Of a stretch of 64,000 nucleotides of DNA, positions 21,396 through 33,637 are shown one piece after another (positions within the stretch are counted from its first letter, which is position 1; the number at the start of each line of letters is the position of its first letter). The stretch comes from Lineus longissimus (Eukaryota > Nemertea > Pilidiophora > Heteronemertea > Lineidae): contig NC_088326.1 in the NCBI RefSeq assembly GCF_910592395.1, positions 5,211,001 through 5,275,000 of the forward strand, in the 5' to 3' direction. The position numbers and the translations under genes were made by a program. The notes beneath the pieces were generated by a model that searched no databases, was not told the origin of the DNA, and saw only the letters and a list, made by a program, of their open reading frames with translations.

Positions 21396-24184
21396 ATGAA
21401 ACTAAGAAGAAGACCGTTCATAGCAGGCACGTGGAACGTAAGAACACTAAACGCTGACAGTAAGATCGAGCAGCTAGAACACGAGCTACAACGTTACACC
21501 TGGAACATCATAGGGATAGCTGAGGCAAGACTCACTGGAGTTGGGGAGTCAAGAACAGCTGATGGCAACCAGCTCTACCATAGTGGACAAGACAAGAGAC
21601 ATGTAAATGGGACAGCCTTCCTGATCCACAAAGCTACAGCAGGCTCAGTGATGGAGTTCAGACCGATCTCGGACCGTGTCATCTTCATCAGGCTGAGTGC
21701 CAAACCTTTTAACCTCTCAGTCATGCAGATCTATGCCCCAACGACGGATGCAACTGACGATCAGTTAAACAGCTTCTATGATGCAGTTACATCAACCTGG
21801 CAAGGACTCCCGAGGCAGGATATCCATCTCCTTATGGGAGACTGGAACGCTAAGATTGGTCCAGATGCATACGATCAGTGGAAAGGCACGATTGGCAGAC
21901 ACGGACTGGGCGTCACCAACGACCGAGGTTTACGGCTTCTCGAATTTGCTCAATTCCATGAGCTAACCATCGTCAACACGTTCCAAGCAGGGAAGCAGAG
22001 TCGCAAGGCAACTTGGCACTCCCCCAATGGCAAAACCCACAACCTGATAGTCTACATCATGGTGGATAACAGATTCCGCAGCAGCATCAACCTCTCCAAA
22101 ACAAGGACCTTCCCGGGGGCTGACATTGGCAGCGACCACGACCTAGTGATGACGGCGCTGACCCTCCGATTGAAAAACATCGAGAAGAAGAAGAGTACGA
22201 GAGTGTGCTACGACCTCAACAAGCTCAAGGACAGCAACATCCTAGATCAGTTCCAAGTCGAGATTGATGGCCGATTTGCCCCGCTGCTGACAATGCAGTT
22301 GGAACCCGAGGACTTCCAGCAACAAGTGGAAGAGAACTTGCGGGAGGCGGCCGAGAAGATCCTAGGGAAGAGACGTCAGAGGAAACAGAAAAGCTGGATC
22401 ACAGACTCCATCCTCCAAAAGTGTGATGAGAGACGAAAACTGAAACAAACCATGTTCAACTCACCCCAGGAGAGCGAGGCCTACCGAGCTATCAACAAGG
22501 AGGTCAAAAAAGAAGTAGGCAAGGCCAAGGAGACCTGGATCCAACAGAAATGTGACAGCATCGAGTCTAGTCTGAGGGCAAACAACACTAAAGTAGCGTA
22601 CGACACTGTAAAAGAGCTCACCCAGCAGAAGTCGAGCCGGATAAGTTGCATTGAAGACGCCAATGGGACCCTACTCTCCGAGAAGCCAGCCATTGCAAAG
22701 AGATGGCACGAGTACTGCTCCGAGCTGTATAACTATCAGATATCGGCTGAGCAAGAAGTCCTCCAAGAGCTAAAGGACCAGACAGCGGACCAGGTTGAAG
22801 AGGAATATGATATCCTGGAGAGCGAAGTGGAGGCTGCCCTGAAGAGTCTCAAACATGGCAAGTCCCCAGGATTTGACAACATCCCCGCAGAACTCCTCGC
22901 AAATGGAGGAGAGTCAGTGGTAAAAGCGTACACCAGAATCTGCAACCATGTGTTCAAGACAGGGAACTGGCCTAATGACTGGACAACATCGATTGTTGTA
23001 CCTCTGCCCAAGAAGGGGAACCTGCGGAAATGTAACAACTACAGGACCATAAGCTTGATAAGCCACCCAAACAATATTCTCCTGAAGGTCATCCTCAACC
23101 GGCTGCGACCACAATCAGAGGCCATCCTATCTGAGGAGCAAGCCGGTTTCCGCAAAGGCAGCTCCACAACAGAGCAAATATATTCAACCTCAGGGTGCTG
23201 TGTGAGAAGCATAGGCAGCTTGGAAAACCAGTGTACCACAACTTCATCGACTACAAGAAATGCTTCGATCGTATCTGGCAGGAAGGTTTATGGGCAGTTC
23301 TGAGGAAGTACAACATCAGCCCTGGTATCATCAAGTCCATAGAGGCACTGTACGCAATAGCGAGGAGCATGGTTCGAGTAGGAGAAGATTTCAGCGAGTG
23401 ATTCCCCACCTCGGTAGGAGCAAGGCAAGGTTGCCTCCTGTCACCAACCCTGTGCAACATCTTCCTCGAGAACATTATGGCAGAGTCGCGCGTCGAACTG
23501 GAGTCACCTTTGACAATATCGGGTCGAACGACCAGCGATCTGAGGTTCGCCGATGACATCGATCTCCTACACGGCTCAGCCAGTGACCAAATCCACCACT
23601 CACAGAAGGTTGACAAAACCAGTGGCAGATATGGCATGGAAATTAGCCTAGAGAAGACAAAGACAATGGCATCCAGCGGAGGTGAACCGATTGACGTGTG
23701 CCTCAGAGACTACCATCTGGAACAAGTGGCAGAGTTCATCTATCTAGGAGCCAGACAAACAGAGGACGGTACGTCCGTCAAGGAGGTGAAGACAGGCATA
23801 GCCAAAGCTGCAGCTGCCTTAGCCAGACTGAAGATAATTTGGCGCGACAGAAACATCGCAATGACGTCAAAACTCCACCTTCTAAGATCCTTGGTGATCT
23901 CAGTCTTCTTGTATGCAGCAGAATCCTGGACCATGAACAGCGAGATCGAGAAGCGGATCAACGCGTTTGAAATGAACTGTCACAGGAGACTGCTCGGCAT
24001 ACACTATACCACCCACACCACCAACATCCGAGTAAGAGAGCTGGTCATCCAGTACATCGGGCGCCATGATAGCCTCCTAACCATTGCCAAGAAGAGAAAG
24101 CTGAGGTGGTTCGGCCACGTCACCAGAGCCAAGGGAATGCTAGCCAATACCATCCTGCAGGGCACTGTAGAGGGGAACCGATGA
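21396..24184 (+). pseudogene. LINE endonuclease/reverse transcriptase ORF, disrupted
   Basis: The endonuclease (residues 1-260) shows AGTWNVRTLN, the Glu of GIAEARLTG, GDWNAKIG and GSDHDLV. Its NLIVYIMV motif has Val where the family keeps Asp (IDYI), which may weaken catalysis. RT begins about residue 470 with KSPGFDNIPAELL. Fingers and palm run into a frameshift near 23185 and continue with NFIDYKKCFDRIW, then a TGA replacing an expected Trp before TSVGARQGCLLSP. The catalytic FADDI is intact at about 23549. The C-terminal region (RKLRWFGHVTRAKG) is followed by a TGA and a GRPKRIWMDD tail. It nicks target DNA and copies its own RNA when intact. Confidence 0.85.
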
Positions 24185-24335
24185 CGCGGCCGACCAAAGA
24201 GAATTTGGATGGACGATGTGAAGGACTGGACCGGAAGGAAGACCAGTGACCTAATCCGCCTCGCGGAAGACAGAACCATATGGTCCCGAATCGTCGATAA
24301 AACAGGGTCGCCCCAATGGCCGCATGGCTGCGGAT

Positions 24336-24354
24336 ATGATGATGATGATGATGA
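24336..24354 (+). repeat. ATG trinucleotide tail of the LINE
   Basis: Six ATG units, the kind of short tandem 3' tail used by RTE-type LINEs during target priming. Confidence 0.75.
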
Positions 24355-25572
24355 CCTTCCATCTGCCACGTGAGGTTAGGCGTAGTTGTGCGAGTGTCAA
24401 TTATGCTCGTTCAAATTCGAGGCCATATAGTGAAAAAATAGCAGAGATGACCCATGTTTTCACATTAAATGAAAAACTAGATGCATTTGGCTATCTGCCG
24501 GTGGTAATGGCATTCCCAAATCATTCATTTTGAACCGATTGAGGCCGTTTGAATATCACACACATCATGCCATTTCTTTGTCAATTATTTACAATTTTCA
24601 GGATCCAAGTGGTGTCAAAGGTGTCGCGACCTATCGGTGAACTTATGAATTAAATGCAATAAAAATGTTGCAGACTTCTTTTCTCGATTCATATGAACCC
24701 AGAAATGTATGGATTATGGTGCCTATGATGTACGATTAGGCATCAGCAGGAACTGAAAGACTACCTCGTGTCGGTTGCCTGGGGCCTATTTGACGCTGCC
24801 CTTGACGCCGTTCCCTGCAATGTGCAATGCCACCGTACCAGATTGTTATGAGATGTTCCCGCGGTTACGTAATCTGGGCTCTGACGTCACTCGTCACTCG
24901 TCACTGCTCAAATAATTCTGTGACGCTTTTACTTTTTGTCATTGCGACAGTCGTGCTTTGGTCTCGTTAGGGACTTTTTTCCCGAATGTTCGCGATGATG
25001 ACTTGTCCCATTAACAGCACGTAACATTTATTTTAAAATGCGTTTCCAATGTGATTGCATGAGGACAACCCATGTGTATCGTATATTACTGGAAACGCCC
25101 GATTCCCCTGATTCTGCAGGATTTTTAAATCGGGCATTTTATTTCTTTAAATCAGAAGCATCGCATTTGCTCCTAGCTCTGTTCACCATCCCAAATGGAA
25201 ATATCGCCAATTGGGCCGGACAAGCACGGAAAACCCCAAATATTATACATTTTTTTCTGGACAATTCTTACAGTGACCATTCTCCCGTGAAAGACTATTG
25301 CTTACGCTTCACAAATGGCACTGGACGGCATTTCAACACGGGGCCGCCGCACATCCCAAGTTCAGTGTACACATACGTCGACAACAACAGTATAGTTTTG
25401 GTCCTTCATGAAAAAAAAAGTCCTATGTGACTGCCCTGATGTTCCCGATTGGGGGTTTTGAGGTTGAATTTGCGTGTCCTCCGTCCTGGTGTGGAGTGGA
25501 GGGGAGCCGGGGAGATTTGGTTCTTCCATGTCGTCTGCGGCGAAAGTCTCTAGTCAAAATCGGAAATAAAAC
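24355..25572. other. Intergenic, no supported gene
   Basis: A 130-codon plus frame at 25038-25430 has no recognisable domain, no signal peptide and ordinary composition. I regard it as chance. A cluster of TGACGTCA-like words lies near 24882. Confidence 0.4.
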
Positions 25573-26257
25573 TGTGAAACGTAAAGAGGGCTGACTTGTC
25601 CCGTACGCGGATTAGACCGTTGTGATTAAACGTTGCGTCAATCAGTGTCAATACCGTTGCATTGTCCTAAAGTCGCTGCGTCATCCGTGGATTCGGTGAC
25701 GTCGGGTTGACCCGTGGCGTCGCTCTTCGTGGAGAGACGTTCCCTTCGATGACGCAATTTGGCGTCAGTTTCATTCCTTTATTTTGCAAACCCAGCACAA
25801 CCCTTCAGTGTACTGCTTTGGCAATACATTGGTGAATATGGACCCTTTCGGGACATACTCACAGTCTTACCACACATAAGATTTCACAGGGTTCACTTTG
25901 GTACCTGCACCATTATCCGTCTTTCCTGCACTGATTACTGATGAGAAAACACCTTTTCGAAACCGTTTTCATGGCAACCATCACCCGGCAAGCCAAACCC
26001 GCAACACACTATATGTCGCCACCTATGGGGACACATGCGCAACCCGGTTTTCCCACCAAATCTGACGCCAAATTGCGTCATCGAAGGGAACGTCTCTCCA
26101 CGAAGAGCGACGCCACGGGTCAACCCGACATCACCGAATCCACGGATGACGCAGCGACTTTAGGACAATGCAACGGTATCGACACTGATTGACGCAACGT
26201 TCAATCACAACGGTCTAATCCGCGTACGGGACAAGTCAGCCCTCTTTACGTTTCACA
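25573..26257. mobile_element. Young MITE or foldback element with 196-bp inverted arms
   Basis: 25573-25768 and 26062-26257 are inverted copies that differ at about three positions by eye. The ends read TGTGAAACGTAAAGAGGG. The 293-bp centre has no coding sequence. No clean target duplication is visible (AATAAAAC left, ACAACAGT right). The arms contain TGACGTC-type words. Confidence 0.85.
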
Positions 26258-28591
26258 ACAACAGTATAGTTGTTGACATCCGTGAGTGTTGTTTTACATC
26301 CGTCAGTCGACACAGTGAACAAGTTGAGCCGATTTTCCGCTTTAACTTCGATTGTGACGGGTCAAACTCAAAGCACATCCAGGTATAGAAATAGCAAAAA
26401 TATCCCTTGCGCCCCCTTTGGTTAATGATTGAATATTTGTCCATAATAGGAATACTAATGAAAGACCACACTTTTCAATTGCGTCTACGGACGGGTTTTC
26501 GAATGCAAGTTTGCACCATATATATATGCATGCAATTCTAATGACGGACATTGGGTGTGGCCTCTATATTTTCCCCATGATATCGGGAATATTGCTCTGG
26601 ATTGATATTGTAAAATGAATTTAATTTGTCTAGGAACATTTGTATTGTATGTTTAATGCTTCTACCAGAGTGTATTTAAATGGTGTCGATAAGCCGTTTA
26701 TATTGCGGTGTGATTTGAGAGACTTCCTGACGTTGTCTATGTAGGCCTAAATGAAACCAGTTCATATTAGAATAGAATGTGTGCGACGAACTTGAATTAT
26801 TGCTATAGATCTGTTATAAGGTGTTCATTTACATGAGTATGTTTTTTATACTTATTTTTCTTATCATTTGTCAATGTTTGTATATTTCAGAAACGACCAT
26901 TATTAAATGCGAGTTTAAGAACTTTATAACCCGGCAACATTTATCACTGGATTACATTCCACTGCAACCATCAGTTTATTGCTTGGCCTCCAGCTGTTTG
27001 CCCAATCAGACTGGCTTCACCTACTTGCATTCACGTGCTTCAAACTTTTGAGCGAACCGAGTAAGCTTTAAGAGATTGTGTGTCATTCATCAAACCAGAA
27101 CCAGAAAAACTGAGACACCTGAATGGCAGCACAGTTCTAATAAAAATTTCGGGAAAATGTTACCGTTATCTTTACTTACCGGCAGTGAACTGAGAGGAAA
27201 ATGAAGAATCGACTGGGACGCGACAACGTTCTGCACACAATAAAAGTATGTGCAGTTGAGAAAGATATTTGAAATATGCAAACTTGATATACAGGTGTTA
27301 ACCTTGAGTATCGTGTGACGTTTGGGAGAAATTCCTCAACTGTAGTGTTTAACACTTTCACCTCCCACGTTAGTATATATAACAAGAAGGGTATGCCCCT
27401 AAGATTGGTTTCGCAGGCGCACGGATAGAGTAACGTGAACACTTAGCAGCGGTGACGTCATCACTACTTGCGGTGTCGTGACGTCGTATGCAACGTCCCT
27501 ACGCGTAAACGGAGGGAAAAGACGTAAATAACTGGCTTTTGGTCTCACTAGCCAGTGGTGATCAGGTCAACATTGGTCCCCCTTAAAAAAAAAGTTCTTC
27601 AATCTCAGGCGATTACCATGGATACAGATGAGCCTATCATATCGCTATTGCTGCATGTTCAAATGTCGGTGTCCTGGGTATTTTGTGAAGAGGTAGCTCT
27701 GACGATTATTTGAGGAAAATATCAGCTTCTTCTGTGCACGTCCGCAGTGAACAGGCCTCGCATGCTATGTATAGCTCAATCGGATGTTGACATGAACTGG
27801 TTCCTGTCAGAGTGCACATGTTCTCAAGGTGAGACTTCGCGGTCAAAATGCTCAAAGAAAAGCCGCAACGACACCCTATTTTGGTATCAAAATTTAAAAT
27901 TGTTATTATTTTGCTTTCTCAAGGTGATAAGTAGAAGTTTATAAAAATATTATTTCACCATCCATGTTAATCGTCAAGTTATAAGGCGGCAAGGTGAAAT
28001 TTTCCAAATTCTCATCGATGTACAGGGTGTCTCATGTATTGTGCTGCCCCCATGTTCTCATGACTGAATTACTTGATAACAATGAAAGCTGGCCAGATGT
28101 ATTCTAGAAGCGACAAGCTATTCAGAAATGTATAGGTTTATGTGTGAGAGTGATATACTGCAAGGTCGACAGCCACTTGAACAGGGGTATGCATGAAATG
28201 ACGTCGCGCCATTTGTGGAGCCAGGTAGGCCCGGCCATTGCACTGGCTAGTGAGACCTTTGTAGATATCGCCTATCCATGTAGGCAAAAACAGATAATGA
28301 AGTCGGGTTGCCACCTAGACTTAAATGTAACCGTTTTCTCGTGCGCAGCGAAACCGCAGAAATGACGCAGCAGTAAATAAAACGGTTACGTCTAGCTAAA
28401 CGTTCATGTCGCGCTATCCGTGCGCCTGCGAAACCACCCTATTGACCAAACACCCCCACATTATGGCTAATTTTAACCCCGTTTTAACGCACACTCAGCC
28501 CCAGTAGGAGCAGAAACCTTCCCGATAGATTTGAAATATCAAAAGTGACCATATATCCTACTTATATAGGAGTATGGAATATATATACTTT
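26258..28591. other. Intergenic, no gene recognised
   Basis: Only short frames occur. TGACGTCA-type sites are seen near 27446 and 27478. I see no tRNA boxes, no splice-bounded conserved exons and no transposon domains here. Confidence 0.4.
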
Positions 28592-29090
28592 ACTAGCATT
28601 ATACCCGTGGCGCAGGCAGGTTCAAATGGGCTATATCTTGAATAGATTAAATTGCAATGAAAACCTTATGCAATATCAAAGGAGCAATATCGAAGAGACA
28701 AATTAATCAAACCATTTGTCCACAGACTCAGACCTATGTAGCGTGCTGTATGCGTGCATAAAAGGTATATCAATTGGTCCGATAGAGATGATGACTGAGG
28801 CAATGTCAGTATGCCTCGTTCCTTAGTCAGCAATATGCCCCTTTTTATACGGCGAAGAAGAGGGAGAACTCAGATAAGCCTTCACATGTCGGCTTCCAAA
28901 TGGCTCGAACCAACTGTACTATCACTACTATAACTTAAAATACGTGCTCCTCCTACATGTAGCGATGTCTCGGGCAAGGCACTTAGTCGACAGGCAAGCT
29001 AGAAGTTCAGCACCGTGAGCAGCTCCTTGATAAGGCCATGTCAGGTTCCGATACAGATACATAAAGTAGTGAAAGCTGTGGTGAGCACAT
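28592..29090 (+). mobile_element. Non-autonomous relative of the THAP/P2X transposon
   Basis: The first 49 bp (ACTAGCATTATACCCGTGG and on to 28640) match the complement of 57814-57862, the right end of the 52-58 kb transposon, at about 44 of 49 positions. From about 28660 to 29090 the sequence matches the complement of 52040-52470, the other side of that transposon. The copy thus looks like an internally deleted derivative with a first end joined to a distant subterminal region. No gene inside. The 3' limit is uncertain. Confidence 0.65.
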
Positions 29091-32048
29091 AAAAAGACCA
29101 TGGTCACCTTAATTTGAAAATCCCTTCATAATCAAGGGCTGGCTCTGACTAAAACAATACCCATAAACAATAGACCCCAAATTTGACCCCAGCTCCTTAC
29201 TGCGGGAAAACCCAAGTCCAGCAACCAAAAGTACCAAAAATACATTTTTGTTTACATTTGAACTGCACACATGCGTTTGTTTACAATTTCATTTCCCGCG
29301 AAATCTCGAAAATCAGGTGACCTGCAATCGTGGATTGAAAATATCATTAACCTGGGTTCAGCAGGTCATCAGGTATACCGGCTGTTCCAATCATCTCCCT
29401 ACAGCCAGCTGTTCAAAATATTATGTTATTCACCCCACAGGGAGTGCAGGTAATTGATTAAGCCACTGCATAACTTAACAGCAATGGCTTGGCTTCTGTG
29501 AGTGGTAAGGAGAATTGACAGTGTCCGATTAAAAATCCCTCATTACTGCTCCGCTGAAGTAAATTTCCGAAAACAAACATAACGTTGCATCAGGATAACA
29601 TATCACCTGCCAACGTGCAAAATTGCGAGACGAAACACTACCCCCAAATGGCATTTTATCGAGCCGCCTTATAGTATTATGATATAGATATATGCGTATA
29701 TCATATCACATGTTTAGAAATCCCATTTCATGTCTATCAACATTTTTCTAATTTAATACAATATCTAATGGGATATTTGCTAGTTTTGTGATTTTGAAGC
29801 CAAGTTTCTAGCTCATTTAGATTTGAAAACGGTTCATTTTCCCACCGATGAGCTTGTTTTGGCAGACATATAAGAGCAAAGTGGTGTGAGGTATACTGTT
29901 CCAATATATTTGAACGCGCAATTTGACTTAAACGTGTACATCAATTTTTTAGTCACCTCATAAGAAACAATTTACAGTATATGTCGCCATTGAATACAAC
30001 CTGATTTTGTTTTTTTTTAAATATCAAATTGCAATCAAATGAGGGTGAATGCAGCTTAATTGTGGTTTGATTATTGTTATGTTTGGCAATTAGCAGATAA
30101 TCAACACATCTGCCTAAATTCTTAGATCGTTCTCATCTATGTAATTTATATTGTATGTATTTGTAACCCGATAAATCATATTATGTGTACCTCATGTGGA
30201 GAGTAAATATTTTTCGTTGAATTTTGGTCGTTCCATCATTGGTCTGCACCTCAGCTCAGTTGGTAGCGGAATTAAAAATGGCTTCATCATGGCTTCCAGT
30301 TAACTTCCCGAGAGAGCTGTGGGGTGAAGGGAGACTTGCCGTGACCTGACTCTTTATTTGAAAAACTCTGCCTGGAGGAAATATACCGCTAACACAAAAA
30401 CTGATGATGGTCATGTAAAAACATATTGTTGTCATGATATCAAGTAGATGTAAACTGGAAGTACGATTGGAACGATTAATATCTGCGCTATACCTAAGAA
30501 AACTTCGTTTTCTTGCCCAAATCACTCTAATTTCAAGTTGCCAAAACGCCATCAATTTACATCTTCTATACTACACCTGTACAAAGCATTCTCGACTAAC
30601 ACATAGTATCTACTGCAAATCATGTAGGCCTACATTTAATTAAATGCATCTGACATGTTCCATATCAGAAGCATAACATGCATCACACAATGACCCAATT
30701 GCTTAGTAATCGTTTTTTGCGAGCGTTTTCGCGTTGAAGATTTTGCTTCGGTAAAAAGATTAACAAACAATAGAGTCATTGTGTTAAATGGGTCAACACT
30801 GATTAATGGCTGCAATAACTGTCATGGCTGTAATGGCAACCAGTGGACTAAGTTCAACTGACACATCTGAATGATGGAACCTTAAAGGTTGACACTTTCG
30901 CTGACCTTACGTTATGGAGGTCACAGTGTATCATTGGTTTACCGAAATGAAATGAACTGTCTAAAGTCTCTCCAATGTAATACTGTACAACACAAATATA
31001 TCAGTGGTAACGACTGAGTTGACACGTGTGTAGGTCTATTTATTGATTATACATGTTACTGGGTTGTGTTGGTGACATGCGTTGGTGACATGTGAGTAAG
31101 AGCAAAACTTTCCAGGTAAAATTATTATTAGGAAACCTAATGTACGAACTTTACAGGTAGATGAATAATGGATATCTATTGTGTAAAATGCAGAGCTTTC
31201 ACGTGAAATACGGGTAAAATAACCCGCCATAAAACCGCCAATGTGTATGTGACAGTTAAGTGTGGTAGATGTGGGAAGATGTAGTTTTGTTCAGGTAATT
31301 TGATAAAATATTATTTTGTAAATATGGAGAGGATGTACAAACATGTACAGTCGAACCAGAAAGTAAATATCCAGAGGTTTTTTTAATATCACAGAGATAG
31401 ATTAAGATAATTGAATGCGATTATCAGCAGAGAATGGCATTTAGTTGGTCATTTATCTGTTGTTTTTGGACCTAGCTAATCCTGTCTCTTTATTATATAT
31501 ATCGACAGTTCTAAAACTGTCCAAAAAGTAACTTCTTTATTTTTATTATATTTCGTTCTTTTTCACAATATATAGGTGAACTATGATGAAACAAAGGTTT
31601 TTTTTGCTTCGTCCTGCTAAATTTTTTTATTTTGAAGATTAGTTTTAGCTCGCTACAGGTGATTGTTTTTTCAGACAGCTGGTGACCTTTGAGAATACCC
31701 CTCATGGTCAGCAATGTAGTCAGTCATGATCTTTATGGCCAACTCGGCTCATACATGAAGGATTGGGGGTCTTTATCAAAGGTTATGGAAGAGATTAAAA
31801 CAATAACATAAATATTCAAAGCAAAAATGTACATTTGTCATGTCTATGGAATTGCAAGTGCCAAAAAATGATGGTCATTAAGCACAGTTCATAGGCTCAT
31901 ATGAATTTTTGGAAAATGCACATGCAATACAAAAAGTGATTTTTGGACCTTTTTTGAAATGTTTGTTACATAATAAAGGGATGGATTTAGGTGCATCCAA
32001 ATACAACAGATATATGACCAACTAAATATACCGTAATATGCTGAAAAC
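29091..32048. other. Intergenic, no gene recognised
   Basis: AT-rich sequence with short scattered frames only. A lone A-box-like CTCAGTTGGTAGCGGA near 30255 has no B box after it. I see nothing else that can be supported. Confidence 0.4.
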
Positions 32049-32314
32049 AGGGTACCTGCATTGAGAGAAAATACATTCTTTGTACCTAAATATCTTTTTC
32101 TGTCGACGGATGTCACCATTTCCGGTGATTCTAAAAACAGTGTGGTTAACAACCTCGGTAGAAACCTGATCACCAAGATGGTGGTTAAATGGGAAACATA
32201 ACAGATATTTGATCTCAACGAATACAGTCATTATTCAACATTTAAAGATTTGTGGTTAACAGAGGAGGAAAGAAGTGATAAGGTGTTTCGAGGTATTCAA
32301 TCAGACAATCTAAG
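32049..32314 (+). pseudogene. Polinton major capsid protein, 5' fragment
   Basis: The frame reads TLRENTFFVPKYLFLSTDV, GRNLITKMVVKWET, then a stop, then DLWLTEEERSDKVFRGIQ. It breaks off at the Gypsy LTR (TGTAGCC at 32315). Its first part matches the fragment at 3390-3600. The remainder of the same gene is at 48067-48953. Confidence 0.75.
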
Positions 32315-32666
32315 TGTAGCCAATAGGTTGGCCTTTCACAGCAAGTACTATGTCAATAATTCACGCAAACACCTGTGTAAATGAAAACCATAATATTACT
32401 ATAAATGTTGTCACAGGGACAGACAGGGAGAAAATGGCATAGATGATACAAAATGGGGAAAGATGAAAATGTACAAAATAATACAACACTGCACTAACCT
32501 GTGTAAATGAAAACCATAATATTACTATAAATGTTGTCACAGGGACAGACAGGGAGAAAATGGCATAGATCTGCAGTGCCAAAGGCCTACATTCACTGAA
32601 AGATTAACATAACAAAGCCCCATAGGCCTAGAAGAAATAACTATATGTAACAGAGGAAAACATCAA

Positions 32667-32734
32667 GGTCCAACCGGGGATTGAACCCGGGACCTCTCGC
32701 TTATAAGGCCATCACTCTACCGACTGAGCTAAAG
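32667..32734 (-). promoter_or_regulatory. tRNA-like Pol III promoter in the TRIM 3' LTR
   Basis: On the minus strand an A box (TAGCTCAGTCGGTAGAG) and a B box (GGGTTCAATCCCC) have tRNA spacing. An anticodon-like loop CTTATAA lies between them. A TTTT terminator follows near 32656, just inside the LTR end. The 5' acceptor strand (TTCCCTT) does not pair with the 3' strand (TTGGACC), and the anticodon stem is poor, so this is tRNA-like and not a tRNA gene. Confidence 0.75.
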
Positions 32735-32897
32735 GGAATTTCCTCCTAGCCTGGGCTGGTAGGAATGATGCCACCACTACATACTCCCCCTGTTCGGGAA
32801 AGTTGTGTCCTCACAACCGGGTTCTTCCGTGATACAAAGGGTTAATTCATTGTCCAAAGACACACCAGCATCTAAACAAATTATTAGTACCTTTTTA

Positions 32898-32912
32898 CCA
32901 CGTTGGGCGCCA
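32898..32912 (-). other. TRIM primer-binding site, tRNA-Lys type
   Basis: On the minus strand TGGCGCCCAACGTGG, complementary to the 3' end of an animal tRNA-Lys(CUU) including CCA. It lies two bases from the LTR boundary, the normal position. Confidence 0.8.
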
Positions 32913-32936
32913 AATGTAACAGAGGAAAAACATCAA

Positions 32937-33004
32937 GGTCCAACCGGGGATTGAACCCAGGACCTCTCGCTTATAAGGCCATCACTCTACCGACTGAGCT
33001 AAAG
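32937..33004 (-). promoter_or_regulatory. tRNA-like Pol III promoter in the TRIM 5' LTR
   Basis: Second copy of the A box/B box module, differing at a single base or so from the first. A TTTTT terminator follows on the minus strand near 32926. In element orientation this copy would start transcription inside the 5' LTR. Confidence 0.75.
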
Positions 33005-33104
33005 GGAATTTTCCCTCTAGCCTGGGCTAGTAGGAATGATGCCACCACTACATATACTAGAATAACTAGGCCTAGACCCTTTAACCCCTTAATACATGGT
33101 AACA

Positions 33105-33118
33105 CATTTCCCCCCAAC
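33105..33118 (-). other. Gypsy polypurine tract
   Basis: On the minus strand TTGGGGGGAAATG directly before the TGTTACC start of the 3' LTR. Confidence 0.75.
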
Positions 33119-33637
33119 AAGAACATTTCTCCCGAAATTTAGTGAAATTAAGTGCAGCAGTGTATATGAATGAAATGGATGAAGAGATGATGGACAACAC
33201 CGGACAAAGACAAGCAGCATCAGTTTGGAATTCTGTTACAATCACAATTATTGTTAATATGGCTGAGAAGTTCCAACCCTGATTAAAGCACATATGACGT
33301 ACATTTACGTGCTCTTATTAGCACATATTGTACCTAACAAACCAACATCAACAACTAGATATTCATAATCTGTACGACGTACTCTTTTTAGCACACACAG
33401 TACTGAAATGAACAAATTGGAAATCAGCAGAAGAAAATATTGAAATTCTTCTATCTCTCAAAATCAATTATAATTAATTCAAAGACCCACAACCCACCAA
33501 ATGACCACTTACAAGGCAAAATCATGAAATACTAGTCAGAATTATTTTTAAAAAAATATAGTATTATATCGCAGCATGACTAATCATCCTGATATGAAAT
33601 TAGTTATTAGAAGTATAAAACTGACTGCACAATCTGG
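33119..33637 (-). other. Gypsy 3' untranslated region
   Basis: Between the pol stop and the polypurine tract. No env-like or other gene is visible in this AT-rich stretch. Confidence 0.5.

Larger units (their letters stand above)
21055..24354 (+). mobile_element. RTE/BovB-like LINE, nearly full length, inactive
   Basis: A GC-rich 5' region (from about 21055), one long ORF with endonuclease and reverse transcriptase, and a 3' tail of ATG repeats (24336-24354) fit a single-ORF RTE-type LINE of about 3.3 kb. The ORF is broken by a frameshift near 23185, a TGA at 23399-23401 and a TGA at 24182-24184. The 5' boundary is estimated from composition. Confidence 0.8.
32642..33056 (-). mobile_element. 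TRIM element with tRNA-like sequence in each LTR
   Basis: LTRs of 136 and 138 bp (32646-32781, 32915-33052) flank only 133 bp. Ends are TGTAACA...CTACA. A perfect TATA duplication flanks it (32642-32645, 33053-33056), and the sister Gypsy LTR at about 48010-48020 shows the empty site with one TATA. On the minus strand, a primer site (TGGCGCCCAACGTGG, 32912-32898) lies two bases inside the 5' LTR, and a purine tract (ACAGGGGGAG) precedes the 3' LTR. No coding capacity. This is the full definition of a terminal-repeat retrotransposon in miniature. Confidence 0.9.
32315..33104 (-). repeat. Gypsy 3' LTR with TRIM insertion
   Basis: It matches the other LTR (40403-40655 plus 47951-48066) over its whole length except for the 411-bp TRIM plus duplication at 32646-33056. 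It contains two copies of a 72-bp unit (32370-32441 and 32500-32571, starting CCTGTGTAAATGAAAACC). Confidence 0.95.

Noticed and set aside
25038-25430. 130-aa frame as a host gene
   Set aside because: No domain, no signal peptide, no splice context and no codon pattern beyond chance.
30250-30275. tRNA or SINE starting at an A-box-like sequence
   Set aside because: No B box follows within the required distance and no SINE body is visible.
32667-33004. Two tRNA genes on the minus strand
   Set aside because: A and B boxes are good, but the 5' acceptor strand does not pair with the 3' strand and the anticodon stem is poor. Both copies sit inside TRIM LTRs.
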